Shown: piece by piece, positions 7,544 through 16,160 of the stretch
Position numbering within the stretch: the stretch's first letter is position 1
Layout of the letters: the number at the start of each line of letters is the position of its first letter
Origin: Salipaludibacillus keqinensis
GTDB taxonomy: Bacteria; Bacillota; Bacilli; Bacillales; Salisediminibacteriaceae
Length of the DNA: 64,000 bases
NCBI RefSeq assembly: GCF_003226325.1
Contig: NZ_PDOD01000001.1
Location: 1,178,001-1,242,000 of the forward strand
Reading direction: 5' to 3'
Position numbers and translations under genes: made by a program
Notes under the pieces: generated by a model
Databases searched by the model: none
The model's input: the letters and a program-made list of their open reading frames with translations, nothing else
What the model was told of the DNA's origin: nothing

Positions 7544-8210
7544 GACAAAATCTAAAAAGCATATGTTACATTTTTATCAACAATCAGGTGCTATTCTAAA
7601 TGAAGAATTTCAACGAATTAAAACGAACTTAGAATTTTCTTCCTTTAAAGAAAATTATCGGACATTTTCGTTCAGCTCTCCAGAAGATGGGGAAGGGAAA
7701 ACGACAACAATATGTCATTTGGCATTAACTATGGCAAGAGAAGGAAAAAAAGTGCTTTTGATCGACGGCAACTTTAAAAAGCCGTCTTTAGAGAAATTGT
7801 TCCAAATCAAATCTGATATTGGCTTAAGCAATGTCATTTTAGGCCAAAAGAAACTCGTCGACACGATTAATACGACTGAATTTGAAGGGTTGCATCTACT
7901 AACAACTGGCCCTTATTCGAATCAGATAGTGAAGCTTATTCACTCTTCAGCTATGAATAATTTACTGCTTGAAGCTAAAAGAAGATTTGATTTTGTATTG
8001 ATCGATACAGAACCGATTCTCAAAGCTAAGTCTGGCAAAATTCTGTCTAGTAAATGTGATGGTACAATCATGATTGTTCGCAATAAAAAAACAAATGCTC
8101 AAGATTTATGCGAAGCTAAACAAGCTCTTATAAGTTATGGAGCGAATGTTCTTGGAGTCATCTACAACGACAAGAGATACGGGTTATTAAGTCGTCTGAA
8201 AAACAGGTAA
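7527..8210 (+). CDS. BY-kinase-like ATPase (CapB/EpsB-like) with degenerate motifs
   Basis: 227 residues from a GTG start with AAGGGGTG. The P-loop 'SPEDGEGKTT' (51-60) and Walker B 'VLID' with D160 are intact. Two features expected of an active bacterial tyrosine kinase are altered: Walker A' reads DGN (80-82) where CapB/EpsB have DGD, and the usual 'DTPP' is 'DTEP'. The C-terminal tail has a single tyrosine ('RYGLLSRLKNR') instead of a Tyr cluster for autophosphorylation. It may still bind ATP and act as the regulatory partner of the preceding Wzz-like protein, but efficient autophosphorylation is doubtful. Kinase activity is an open question, family membership is not. Confidence 0.85.
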   Translation: MKRLFRTKSKKHMLHFYQQSGAILNEEFQRIKTNLEFSSFKENYRTFSFSSPEDGEGKTTTICHLALTMAREGKKVLLIDGNFKKPSLEKLFQIKSDIGLSNVILGQKKLVDTINTTEFEGLHLLTTGPYSNQIVKLIHSSAMNNLLLEAKRRFDFVLIDTEPILKAKSGKILSSKCDGTIMIVRNKKTNAQDLCEAKQALISYGANVLGVIYNDKRYGLLSRLKNR

Positions 8211-8226
8211 ATTTTTTTAATTATTT

Positions 8227-8248
8227 TGTTCGTTATTAAGAATTAAAG
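8227..8248 (+). repeat. 22-bp direct repeat, copy 2 (upstream of the EAR-like leader)
   Basis: Identical to 6742-6763. Here the flanking hexamers corresponding to -35 and -10 (TTATTT, TAAAGG) are poor, so this copy is not an obvious promoter. A shorter related stretch, TTATTAAGAA, recurs at 8429-8438 before epsC. Confidence 0.6.
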
Positions 8249-8250
8249 GA

Positions 8251-8356
8251 AAAACCTCTTATCCTATATCAATAGAGGTACTCGTCCATGCTGTGGGTTA
8301 TGAACCTTAGACGCCAGTCGTCGTTAGTGTGGAGTGGGGGTGGGTTTAAGGCCCAT
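8251..8356 (+). ncRNA. EAR / epsC-type leader RNA (candidate)
   Basis: A highly structured, non-coding stretch sits exactly between the epsB-like and epsC genes, the position of the EAR (epsC) RNA in B. subtilis, which promotes read-through of the long eps operon. Visible elements are a hairpin ACCTCT (8255-8260) / AGAGGT (8275-8280), the stretch ACTCGTCCATGCTGTGGG containing GGGTT-atg-AACC, GACGCCAGTCGTC, and TGGG-tttaagg-CCCA (8341-8355). Synteny is certain; I could not check the fold against the Rfam model, so the identity is inferred. Confidence 0.65.
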
Positions 8357-8362
8357 ATTTTA

Positions 8363-8414
8363 ATTTTCACGCATTTGAATCTATTAGAAATTCATGATTT
8401 AAATGGGTGAAAAT
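8363..8414 (+). other. Long hairpin downstream of the EAR-like element
   Basis: ATTTTCAC-g-CATTT (8363-8376) pairs with AAATG-g-GTGAAAAT (8401-8414): thirteen base pairs with one G/G mismatch, closing a 24-base loop that itself contains GAAT/ATTC. No T-run follows, so it is not a standard terminator. It may stabilise or process the eps mRNA. Confidence 0.55.
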
Positions 8415-8476
8415 ATAAAATAAGTCCTTTATTAAGAACGGTTTTGTTTTGCCATTACTATGAAAGGAGGCGACAT

Positions 8477-10315
8477 ATGAGTTACAAAAAAAGGACAAGC
8501 TTATTTATATTAATGGATTCCTTCTTTATACTCTGTGCTTTCTTTTCAAGTTTTATCATCATCAATGAACCAAGCATTTATTTTAGCACTAATTTTTGGT
8601 TATCCTGTTTCATTATTTTACTAAGTTATCATTTTTTCTCTTATTTTTTTAGATTAAATCGCCGAGCCTGGGAATTCGCCAGTGTTGGAGAACTAACAAT
8701 GATATTAAAAACGCTGACATTTTCGGTTATCTTCATTGGTTTCATCCAATTAATGAGCTTCGGCTACATTCAATACCGCATTCTGTTTGTTACTTGGTTG
8801 TTAATGGTGGTTTCCATTGGCGGATCAAGGTTCTGGGGGCGAATGGTTAAGTCAAAAATTAAGAATTATAAAGATAGAAGAAAGAGAACATTAATTATTG
8901 GTGCGGGATCTGCTGGAAGAATGGTAGCTCGTCAGTTATTACACAGCGGGGATTGTGATTTATTACCGGTGGCGTTTATTGATGACGATCCTAGTAAGCA
9001 AAAGTTGGATATCTTCTCTTTACCTGTAGCTGGTGGAACAAATGATATCCCTGAATTAGCAAAAAAATATGAAATTCAACAAATCATTATTGCGATTCCT
9101 TCATTAGATAGGTACAGCTTACAAAAGATTTACAAAGCTTGTTCAATCGTGAAAGTGAAAACTCAAATTTTACCGATGATTGAAGATTTGCTCACGGGAA
9201 AGGTTTCTGTAAATCATTTTCGAGATGTATCTGTCGAAGATTTACTCGGACGGAAGCCTGTTGAGTTAGATAATACTTTAATTCAAGATTCAATCACTAA
9301 TAAAGTGATATTAGTAACAGGGGCAGGGGGATCTATTGGTTCTGAAATTTGCCGCCAAATCATAAACTATACCCCTCAGACTCTCGTTCTTCTTGGGCAT
9401 GGAGAGAACAGCATTTATCACATTGAGATGGAACTAAAAGAACGTATTAAACGAACTAATATAACCATAGCTACGGAGATTGCTGATATTCAAGATGCCA
9501 AAAAAATGCAGAAGATTCTTTCCTATTGGAGGCCGGAAGTGGTGTACCATGCTGCGGCGCATAAACATGTTCCCTTAATGGAGCGTAACCCTGAAGAAGC
9601 GGTGAAGAATAATACAATCGGCTCAATGAATGTGGCAAAAGCAGCAAAACTTGCCGGCGTAAGAACTTTTGTCATGATCTCTACAGATAAAGCAGTTAAT
9701 CCTACCAGCGTTATGGGGGCAACAAAACGGTTAGCGGAGATGATCGTTCAACAAATGAACAGTTCTAGTAGTACTACCTTTACCGTGGTTCGCTTTGGAA
9801 ATGTTCTCGGCAGCAATGGAAGTGTGATTCCTCTTTTTAAAAAGCAGATAGAAAAGGGAGGTCCTGTCACCGTCACTCACCCTGAAATGGTCAGGTATTT
9901 CATGACAATTCCTGAAGCATCAAGGTTAGTTATTCAAGCGGGATGCCTCGCAGATGGGGGAGAAACATTCGTATTAGATATGGGTAAGCCAGTTAAAATC
10001 GTCGATCTGGCCAAAAATTTAATTTCCTTAAGTGGAAATTCACTTCATGATATCAAAATAAATTTTACAGGAATAAGACCAGGAGAAAAGCTATATGAAG
10101 AGTTATTAAACAAAGATGAAATTCATGAAAAACAAATTTTCCCGAAAATTTATTTAGGAAGGTCTTCTGAAATAGATCTGAAAGTCATTGAAGAATTCAT
10201 CGCGAGCTTTGAAAAATATGATAAAGAAACTTTACGCCAAGAGCTGCTGTTATTAACAAATGGTTCCCAAGAGGTAGCGAAAAAGTCTGGAGAGATTGTA
10301 TCAGTAGAAGCTTGA
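8477..10315 (+). CDS. epsC: UDP-N-acetylglucosamine 4,6-dehydratase, membrane type (EpsC/PglF/CapD)
   Basis: 612 residues from the ATG at 8477, which has AAAGGAGGCG upstream; an earlier ATG at 8444 does not. Four N-terminal membrane segments (to about residue 125) are followed by a CoA-binding-like Rossmann domain ('IIGAGSAGRMVARQL') and a second Rossmann SDR domain with 'TGAGGSIGSE' (about 281-290). The catalytic region reads 'STDKAVNPTSVMGATKR', with Met replacing the SDR tyrosine as is normal for large WbpM/PglF-type dehydratases. It forms UDP-4-keto-6-deoxy-GlcNAc, the first step of the bacillosamine branch completed by EpsN and EpsM encoded downstream. First gene after the EAR-like leader. 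Confidence 0.93.
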   Translation: MSYKKRTSLFILMDSFFILCAFFSSFIIINEPSIYFSTNFWLSCFIILLSYHFFSYFFRLNRRAWEFASVGELTMILKTLTFSVIFIGFIQLMSFGYIQYRILFVTWLLMVVSIGGSRFWGRMVKSKIKNYKDRRKRTLIIGAGSAGRMVARQLLHSGDCDLLPVAFIDDDPSKQKLDIFSLPVAGGTNDIPELAKKYEIQQIIIAIPSLDRYSLQKIYKACSIVKVKTQILPMIEDLLTGKVSVNHFRDVSVEDLLGRKPVELDNTLIQDSITNKVILVTGAGGSIGSEICRQIINYTPQTLVLLGHGENSIYHIEMELKERIKRTNITIATEIADIQDAKKMQKILSYWRPEVVYHAAAHKHVPLMERNPEEAVKNNTIGSMNVAKAAKLAGVRTFVMISTDKAVNPTSVMGATKRLAEMIVQQMNSSSSTTFTVVRFGNVLGSNGSVIPLFKKQIEKGGPVTVTHPEMVRYFMTIPEASRLVIQAGCLADGGETFVLDMGKPVKIVDLAKNLISLSGNSLHDIKINFTGIRPGEKLYEELLNKDEIHEKQIFPKIYLGRSSEIDLKVIEEFIASFEKYDKETLRQELLLLTNGSQEVAKKSGEIVSVEA

Positions 10316-10336
10316 TAAAGAATGGGGGAGTTATAA

Positions 10337-11230
10337 ATGCAAGTGAAAAAAGCGATAATACCCGCTGCAGGGTTAGGGACGAGATTCTTACCGGCAACGA
10401 AAGCTATGCCAAAAGAAATGCTGCCTATTGTGGATAAGCCAACGATTCAATACATCGTTGAAGAAGCAGTGGAGTCCGGTATCGAAGACATTATTATCGT
10501 CACCGGTAAGGGGAAAAGAGCAATTGAAGACCATTTTGACCATGCCTTTGAATTAGAACAATCGCTGTTTGTAAAAGGGAAAACAGAGTTACTTAAAAAA
10601 GTTCAAAAATCTTCTAATATCGTGGATATCCATTATATTCGACAGAAAGAACCGAAAGGGTTAGGTCATGCTATCTGGTGCGCCCGTAAGTTTATTGGAA
10701 ACGAGCCCTTTGCCGTTTTATTAGGAGATGATGTCGTCGAGGCTAAAGAACCTTGTCTAAAACAGATGATTAATCAGTTTGAGCAACATCAAGCTTCCAT
10801 ATTAGGTGTTCAGCCCGTAGAGGAAAAAGAGATCCATCGCTATGGAATTGTAGACCCTGGAGAAATGTTTGATAGAATATGCCAAGTAAACGGACTTATA
10901 GAGAAGCCGTCTGCCCTTGACGCACCTTCTAATCTAGCTATTTTAGGGCGCTATATCTTAACACCAAATATTTTTCAGTTACTGTCTACTCAAAAACCAG
11001 GAGCAGGGGATGAAATCCAGTTAACAGATGCGATCGCCCGGTTAGCCGATATTGAATCAGTCTTTGCTTATCAGTTCGAAGGAAAAAGATATGATGTAGG
11101 AGAAAAATTCGGGTTTATTCAAACAACGATTGATTTTGCTTTGAAAGATGATACGCTCCGGGGCCAACTCATTGACTATTTATCACAGGTCCTTGAAAGG
11201 CAATCCGTTCACTCGAAAAAGGAGGGATAA
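10337..11230 (+). CDS. galU: UTP--glucose-1-phosphate uridylyltransferase
   Basis: 297 residues, ATG with GGGGGAG upstream. The nucleotidyltransferase signature '[20 protein letters not shown]' begins at residue 10 and ends with the metal/substrate site 'LGDDVV'; other GalU/GtaB features are 'IEDHFD' and 'VGEKFGF'. It makes UDP-glucose from glucose 1-phosphate and UTP. The B. subtilis eps operon has no such gene at this place, where gtaB is unlinked, so this is an insertion between epsC and epsD that gives the cluster its own UDP-glucose supply, which GalE can convert to UDP-galactose. It is separated from epsD by two bases. Confidence 0.95.
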   Translation: MQVKKAIIPAAGLGTRFLPATKAMPKEMLPIVDKPTIQYIVEEAVESGIEDIIIVTGKGKRAIEDHFDHAFELEQSLFVKGKTELLKKVQKSSNIVDIHYIRQKEPKGLGHAIWCARKFIGNEPFAVLLGDDVVEAKEPCLKQMINQFEQHQASILGVQPVEEKEIHRYGIVDPGEMFDRICQVNGLIEKPSALDAPSNLAILGRYILTPNIFQLLSTQKPGAGDEIQLTDAIARLADIESVFAYQFEGKRYDVGEKFGFIQTTIDFALKDDTLRGQLIDYLSQVLERQSVHSKKEG

Positions 11231-11232
11231 TT

Positions 11233-12390
11233 GTGGGACACAAAAAAATCCTTTTTTGTGCCACTGTTGATTATCACTTCCAAGCTTTTCACTTGCCTAT
11301 GATGAAATGGTTCAAGGATAGGGGATGGGAAGTTCACGTGGCTGCTTCGGGAAATCATCCTTTAGAATATACAGACAAAAAATATACCATCCCTATCGAG
11401 CGATCTCCTTTTAAAGTAAACAATTATCACGCCTATAAAGCACTGAAATCGATCATGTTAGAGAATCATTATTCAATTATTCATAGCCACACCCCATTAG
11501 GTGGAGTATTAGCAAGATTAGCTGCAAGAACAAGTAGAATCTCGCAAGGAACGAAAAGTGTCTATACAGCTCATGGTTTTCATTTCTGTAAAGGCGCTCC
11601 ATTAAAGAACTGGATGCTGTATTATCCTGTAGAATGGGCTTTATCCTCTTTGACAGACACCCTAATTACAATTAATCAGGAAGATTTTAAGCTGGCTTCA
11701 TCTCACCACTTTTTTGCTAAAGAAATCAAGCATGTTCATGGTGTAGGCGTGAATGTTGATCGGTTTACACCAATTAGTGAAAAAGAAAAATTGTTAAGGA
11801 AGCAATCGTTAGGATATCATCCTAACGATTGTTTATTGTTTTATGCTGCAGAGTTTAACAAAAACAAAAACCAACAGCTTTTGTTAAAAGTGATGGCTAA
11901 ATTAAAACATAGAGTTCCACATGTGAAACTATTGTTAGCAGGTCATGGAGATGACTCAGCTTGTAAACTTTTATCAGATAAGCTCGGGATTAGAAATTGT
12001 GTCACGTTCATGGGACTAAGAGACGATATTGATTATCTACTACCCACGTGTGATCTGGCAGTGGCTTCGAGCATTAGAGAAGGTCTTCCAGTCAATATCA
12101 TGGAAGCCATGTCATGTGAACTTCCTATTGTAGCAACAGTGAATCGAGGCCATACAGAATTGATTAAGAATGGCGTCAACGGTTGGATCATTCCTAAAGA
12201 ACAAGAAGAACTTTTTGTAGAGAAAATAATTCATCTAGTCACTAACAACGAGTTAAGAAAGAAATACGGTTCTGCTGGTCGAAAAATGATGGCTGATTAT
12301 TATTGCATTGACCAAGTAGTCTCAGAATTAACCGATGTTTATTCTAAATATATGAGCGAAGAAGGTGTTCAACAATGGGCGGTCCAATAA
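11233..12390 (+). CDS. epsD: Glycosyltransferase family 4, EpsD-like
   Basis: 385 residues, GTG start after AAAGGAGG. The N-terminus 'KKILFCATVDYHFQAFHLP' and 'YTAHGFHFCKGAPLKNW' are close to B. subtilis EpsD as I remember it. The C-terminal GT-B domain carries 'REGLPVNIMEAMSCE' with the EX7E-type nucleotide-sugar site of GT4 enzymes. It is a retaining cytoplasmic glycosyltransferase that extends the lipid-linked repeat unit; donor and acceptor are unknown. The end overlaps the next gene by 16 bases. Confidence 0.85.
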   Translation: MGHKKILFCATVDYHFQAFHLPMMKWFKDRGWEVHVAASGNHPLEYTDKKYTIPIERSPFKVNNYHAYKALKSIMLENHYSIIHSHTPLGGVLARLAARTSRISQGTKSVYTAHGFHFCKGAPLKNWMLYYPVEWALSSLTDTLITINQEDFKLASSHHFFAKEIKHVHGVGVNVDRFTPISEKEKLLRKQSLGYHPNDCLLFYAAEFNKNKNQQLLLKVMAKLKHRVPHVKLLLAGHGDDSACKLLSDKLGIRNCVTFMGLRDDIDYLLPTCDLAVASSIREGLPVNIMEAMSCELPIVATVNRGHTELIKNGVNGWIIPKEQEELFVEKIIHLVTNNELRKKYGSAGRKMMADYYCIDQVVSELTDVYSKYMSEEGVQQWAVQ

Positions 12391-13529
12391 GGGTGTTGCA
12401 TGCAGTGGTGAATATGAATCGAGGAGGTGCGGAAACATTTCTCATGAATCTTTACCGACATATCGACCGCTCAAAAGTTCAATTTGATTTTTTAACCTCT
12501 AAAGAGGGAGTGTTTGATCAAGAGATAAAAAAATTAGGCGGAGTCATTCACAGAATTCCTTATCTTACAGAGGTTGGACCTAAAAAATATCGTCAATTAT
12601 TAGATAAATTCTTCAACGACCATCCTTTATACAAGATTATTCATTCACACATGGACAAAATGAGCGGAATGATTCTAACTTCTGCAAAGAATAACAATGT
12701 TCCGATTCGGATTGCTCACAGCCATAATACATCAAGTGAGGGGAACGGATTGGTTCAACTTTATAAATGGCATATTGGAAATAAATTGAATGAAGCAGCA
12801 ACAGATCGTTTTGCTTGTTCAATGCAAGCAGGAGAATGGTTATTTAAAGATAAAAAGAAAACGTTTTTCCTAATTAACAATAGTATTGATGTGGACGCTT
12901 ATCTATTTAACCGAAGAAACAGACTAAAAGTAAGAAAAGAACTGGGACTAAATGGAAATAATCTTGTATTAGGGCAAATTGGTCGATTTAATCATCAAAA
13001 AAACCATTTATTCAGTTTGCAACTATTCTCTCAAGTTATAAAGAGAAATAAACAAGCAAGATTGGTTTTAGTTGGTGATGGATCTGAAAGAGATAGGATT
13101 GAGAGAAGAATTAGGAAGTTGAATCTAGATGAATTTGTTATTTTAACGGGCGTAAGAAGTGACATCCCAGAAGTATTATCTGCTTTAGATCTACTCTTGT
13201 TTCCATCTTTTCATGAAGGCATGCCTGTAGCGTTAATTGAGGCCCAGACCTCAGGGTTGACTTGTCTTGCGTCAGAAACGATTACGCCGGATGTTGATTT
13301 AAATTTGAATCTAGTTCAGTTTCTTTCTCTGAAGAATCAAAAATCGTGGTTGGATGAAATCGCTCGTTTTGATAGAACCCAGCCTAACAGATTCAATCAA
13401 AGAAGTTCATTAACAAGTAAAGGGTTCGATATTACTACTACAGCAAATGAGCTGGAGAATTTTTATATAAATAAGATAGGAGGTGTCGTTCCTCTTGAAG
13501 AAGCTAACAATCTTCACGCCCACGTATAA
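12375..13529 (+). CDS. epsF: Glycosyltransferase family 4, EpsF-like
   Basis: 384 residues. The opening 'RVLHAVVNMNRGGAETFLMNLYRHID' spans residues 5-30 and contains the GGAE loop typical of EpsF and related GT4 enzymes, followed by 'QFDFLTSKEGVFDQEI'. The C-terminal site is 'HEGMPVALIEAQTSG', with E-x7-E. B. subtilis has epsE between epsD and epsF; here epsD and epsF are adjacent and overlap. Transfers a hexose or HexNAc to the growing lipid-linked oligosaccharide. The 3' end overlaps the next gene by 35 bases, and the next gene's binding site AGGAGGTG lies within this coding sequence. Confidence 0.82.
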   Translation: MGGPIRVLHAVVNMNRGGAETFLMNLYRHIDRSKVQFDFLTSKEGVFDQEIKKLGGVIHRIPYLTEVGPKKYRQLLDKFFNDHPLYKIIHSHMDKMSGMILTSAKNNNVPIRIAHSHNTSSEGNGLVQLYKWHIGNKLNEAATDRFACSMQAGEWLFKDKKKTFFLINNSIDVDAYLFNRRNRLKVRKELGLNGNNLVLGQIGRFNHQKNHLFSLQLFSQVIKRNKQARLVLVGDGSERDRIERRIRKLNLDEFVILTGVRSDIPEVLSALDLLLFPSFHEGMPVALIEAQTSGLTCLASETITPDVDLNLNLVQFLSLKNQKSWLDEIARFDRTQPNRFNQRSSLTSKGFDITTTANELENFYINKIGGVVPLEEANNLHAHV

Positions 13530-14379
13530 TCGCGCTTATTGTCTGGATCAATGTTACAAAAGTCTTGTTAGACAGACAAATCAAAATTTTACTTGGTTAG
13601 TGATTGATGACGGTTCAACGGACGACACGAGTGAATTAATCGAAACGTGGATCCAAGAAGGAAAAATAGATCTCCAATACGTGAAACAAGCAAATCAAGG
13701 GATGCATGGTGCCCATAATACGGCGTATGAACGAATAGAAACGGAATTGAATGTTTGTCTTGATTCGGATGATTATTTCCATCAACAAGCAGTTGAAAAC
13801 ATAGTGTCTTTCTGGGAGAAAAACGGTTCAGACAAAGTCAGTGGCTTTGTAGCATTGAATGCAGATGAACAAGGAAAAGTGATCGGAACTTCACTTCCTA
13901 GTCATTTAACATCAGCAACGCTCTTTGATCTTTATCACACGCATGGTGTGACAGGAGATAAGAAACTCGTATACAGATCGACCATAACAAGAAAATACCC
14001 TTATCCTTTATTCGCAGATGAATCGTACGTAGGTCTTGCTTATAAGTATTATAAATTAGATGAGGAATTCCCTTTATTGCTTATGAATAAGGTGGTCTGT
14101 ATTGTTGATTATCGACCTGACGGGTCTAGCATGAATATGTTTAAACAATATAAAAAAAATCCTAAAGGTTTTGCTTTTTACCGTAAGCAATTAATGCTCC
14201 TTTCTCGTGCAAAGTGGAAGTTTAAATATCGTCAATGTATCCATTATGTATCCAGCTCTTTATTGAGCCGAAATAAGAATTTTCTAAAGGAGACACCACT
14301 TAAGGGTCTAACCATTGCCGCTATGCCAATAGGTGCGGCTTTATTTTTTTATATTCATGTTAAGACATTGAAGATGTAG
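13495..14379 (+). CDS. Glycosyltransferase family 2
   Basis: 294 residues if translation starts at TTG 13495, nine bases after AGGAGGTG; a GTG at 13483 overlaps that site. The GT-A fold is evident from 'KLTIFTPTYNRAYCL', 'VIDDGSTDDT' and the metal-binding 'CLDSDDYF'. One hydrophobic segment is near the C-terminus ('IAAMPIGAALFFYIHV'), which may anchor it. The position corresponds to the GT2 genes epsE/epsH of B. subtilis, but sequence alone does not tell which. Note that B. subtilis EpsE also acts as a flagellar clutch; nothing here shows that. Confidence 0.85.
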   Translation: MKKLTIFTPTYNRAYCLDQCYKSLVRQTNQNFTWLVIDDGSTDDTSELIETWIQEGKIDLQYVKQANQGMHGAHNTAYERIETELNVCLDSDDYFHQQAVENIVSFWEKNGSDKVSGFVALNADEQGKVIGTSLPSHLTSATLFDLYHTHGVTGDKKLVYRSTITRKYPYPLFADESYVGLAYKYYKLDEEFPLLLMNKVVCIVDYRPDGSSMNMFKQYKKNPKGFAFYRKQLMLLSRAKWKFKYRQCIHYVSSSLLSRNKNFLKETPLKGLTIAAMPIGAALFFYIHVKTLKM

Positions 14380-14393
14380 AAAGGATCTCTCTT

Positions 14394-15485
14394 ATGGGAA
14401 TTTTATGGTTAAACCTTGCTACAGTATTTGGAGTTTCTTTAACAGCCAGATACTTTTCTCGACCTGTTCAACACGTAGAATCTACCCCTGGAAGCGTACC
14501 AATCAAACCAAATGTGATTTTCGCATTGCTAGCATTGACTAGTTTAGTTTTAGTATCTGGACTGAGGAGAAATATTGGCGACACCTACGTTTACAGACAG
14601 ATGTTCGAATCTAATAAAATTACATTGAACTTTGTAATGGAAGGGAAGGATCGAGGATTTGGTGTCTTGCAACTCATCTTACAACAGTACACTAATGACG
14701 GACAGGTGCTTATTTTTATTTCTGCATTTATCACATTATCTCTCATCGTAGGTGTCCTTTATAAATATTCACGGTTGTTCGAACTAAGTTTATATGTGTT
14801 TATTGCTTCAGGAATGTTTCTCGTGTCTATGAACGGAATGAGACAGTATATAGCTGCTGCAATCATTTTTGCAGGGACTAAGTTTATTTTAGACGGGCAC
14901 TTTTTTAAATTCACTGCTCTTGTCTTATTAGCATCTACATTTCACCAAAGCGCACTCGTTCTTCTTCCTATTTATTTCCTGGTGAGAAGGGAAGCTTGGT
15001 CGTGGGGAACCATGGGTTTTTTATTATTAGCCGTAATATCTGTAGCAGGTTACCATCAAATATCAGAGTTATTGTTTTCCGCTATTTCAGACACTCAATA
15101 TGGTGGTTACTCAGAATTTGAGGAAGGAGGAGCGAACGTCTTACGAGTAGCTGTATCCTCTGCTCCACTGATTCTTGCATTTATTGGCAGGCACCGCCTG
15201 AGAGAACTGTTTCCAAAAAGTGATTATATCGTCAACTTGTCCATGTTATGTGCTGTGTTTATGCTCATCTCAACTCAGAATTGGATTTTTGCTAGGTTTG
15301 CTATTTATTTCGATTTATTCAACTTAATTTTGCTTTCATGGGTCGTGAAAATCTTTCCTCGAAAAGAGCAGACTTTCGTCTACTATATGATCGTCCTATT
15401 GTATTTAGGATTTTTTATATACGAATATATCATCACCTTGAATATTCAATACCGAAGTGATTATATTCTTTTTTTTCAAGACTAA
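14394..15485 (+). CDS. epsG: EpsG-family polysaccharide polymerase
   Basis: 363 residues with about ten hydrophobic segments. It has the EpsG/Wzy-like pattern: 'LRRNIGDTYVYRQMF' (family 'GDtxxYxxxf') after the second helix, and 'MNGMRQYIAAAIIFAG' and 'ASTFHQSALVLLP' further on, both typical of the family. It is expected to polymerise lipid-linked repeat units on the outer membrane face, working with a flippase and the Wzz-like regulator. Start ATG after AAAGGAT. Placed between GT genes and epsM; in B. subtilis epsH to epsL intervene. Confidence 0.85.
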   Translation: MGILWLNLATVFGVSLTARYFSRPVQHVESTPGSVPIKPNVIFALLALTSLVLVSGLRRNIGDTYVYRQMFESNKITLNFVMEGKDRGFGVLQLILQQYTNDGQVLIFISAFITLSLIVGVLYKYSRLFELSLYVFIASGMFLVSMNGMRQYIAAAIIFAGTKFILDGHFFKFTALVLLASTFHQSALVLLPIYFLVRREAWSWGTMGFLLLAVISVAGYHQISELLFSAISDTQYGGYSEFEEGGANVLRVAVSSAPLILAFIGRHRLRELFPKSDYIVNLSMLCAVFMLISTQNWIFARFAIYFDLFNLILLSWVVKIFPRKEQTFVYYMIVLLYLGFFIYEYIITLNIQYRSDYILFFQD

Positions 15486-15500
15486 GGGGGGAGATCGTTG

Positions 15501-16160
15501 ATGAATTTAGTCTTAGTCGGTCAGGGCGGACACAGTAAAGTATTAACAGATATTGCCAACCGTGATGGGACTGTAAAAGTCATTGGATATCTTGATGACA
15601 TTCATAAAAGCATGTATATAGAGCAAGATGTATTTTATGCGCCCCTTTCCTTTGCTCCTGTTATCCGACAAACATTTCAAGAGGTGAAGTGGATTATAGG
15701 GGTAGGTCATAACGAGATTCGCAAGAAAATAGTTGAAACACTTCAATTAGAGCCAGAGGATTATACAACACTCATTCACCCATCTGCCGAGATTAGTCCT
15801 AGTGCAACGTTAGGAGTTGGGACAGTGGTGATGGCAAACGCTGTGATTAATGCAGATTCAACTGTGGGGCATCATGCAATCATTAATAGTGGAGCCATTA
15901 TCGAGCATGATAATCGTGTTGGAGATTACGTACATCTCTCGCCTCATGCCACATTAACAGGAAATGTGGTTATAGAAGAAGGTGTTCATTTAGGAGCGAA
16001 TTCCACAGTCATTCCTGGTAAGACGATAGGTGAATGGTCAGTTATTGGAGCAGGTTCTACCGTTATTCATTCGATTCCACCGTTTATTACTGCTGTCGGT
16101 GTTCCTGCCAAAGTGAAAAAGAAAGTGGGGGATCTTATTGTTAAATACAAAGTTAAGTAA
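15501..16160 (+). CDS. epsM: Sugar O/N-acetyltransferase (NeuD/PglD type), EpsM
   Basis: 219 residues from ATG 15501 after GGGGGGAG. The N-terminal Rossmann-like part ('LVLVGQGGHSKVL') binds UDP-sugar and the C-terminal half is a left-handed beta-helix of hexapeptide repeats from about residue 95. The PglD catalytic histidine pattern is seen in 'IEHDNRVGDYVHLSP'. It should acetylate the 4-amino sugar made by EpsN, giving UDP-N,N'-diacetylbacillosamine. It overlaps epsN by 23 bases, which fits coupled synthesis of the two enzymes. Confidence 0.92.
   Translation: MNLVLVGQGGHSKVLTDIANRDGTVKVIGYLDDIHKSMYIEQDVFYAPLSFAPVIRQTFQEVKWIIGVGHNEIRKKIVETLQLEPEDYTTLIHPSAEISPSATLGVGTVVMANAVINADSTVGHHAIINSGAIIEHDNRVGDYVHLSPHATLTGNVVIEEGVHLGANSTVIPGKTIGEWSVIGAGSTVIHSIPPFITAVGVPAKVKKKVGDLIVKYKVK

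Noticed and set aside
8363-8414. Hairpin before epsC read as an intrinsic terminator
   Set aside because: Followed by ATAAAATAAG, not a T-run; more likely an mRNA structural element.
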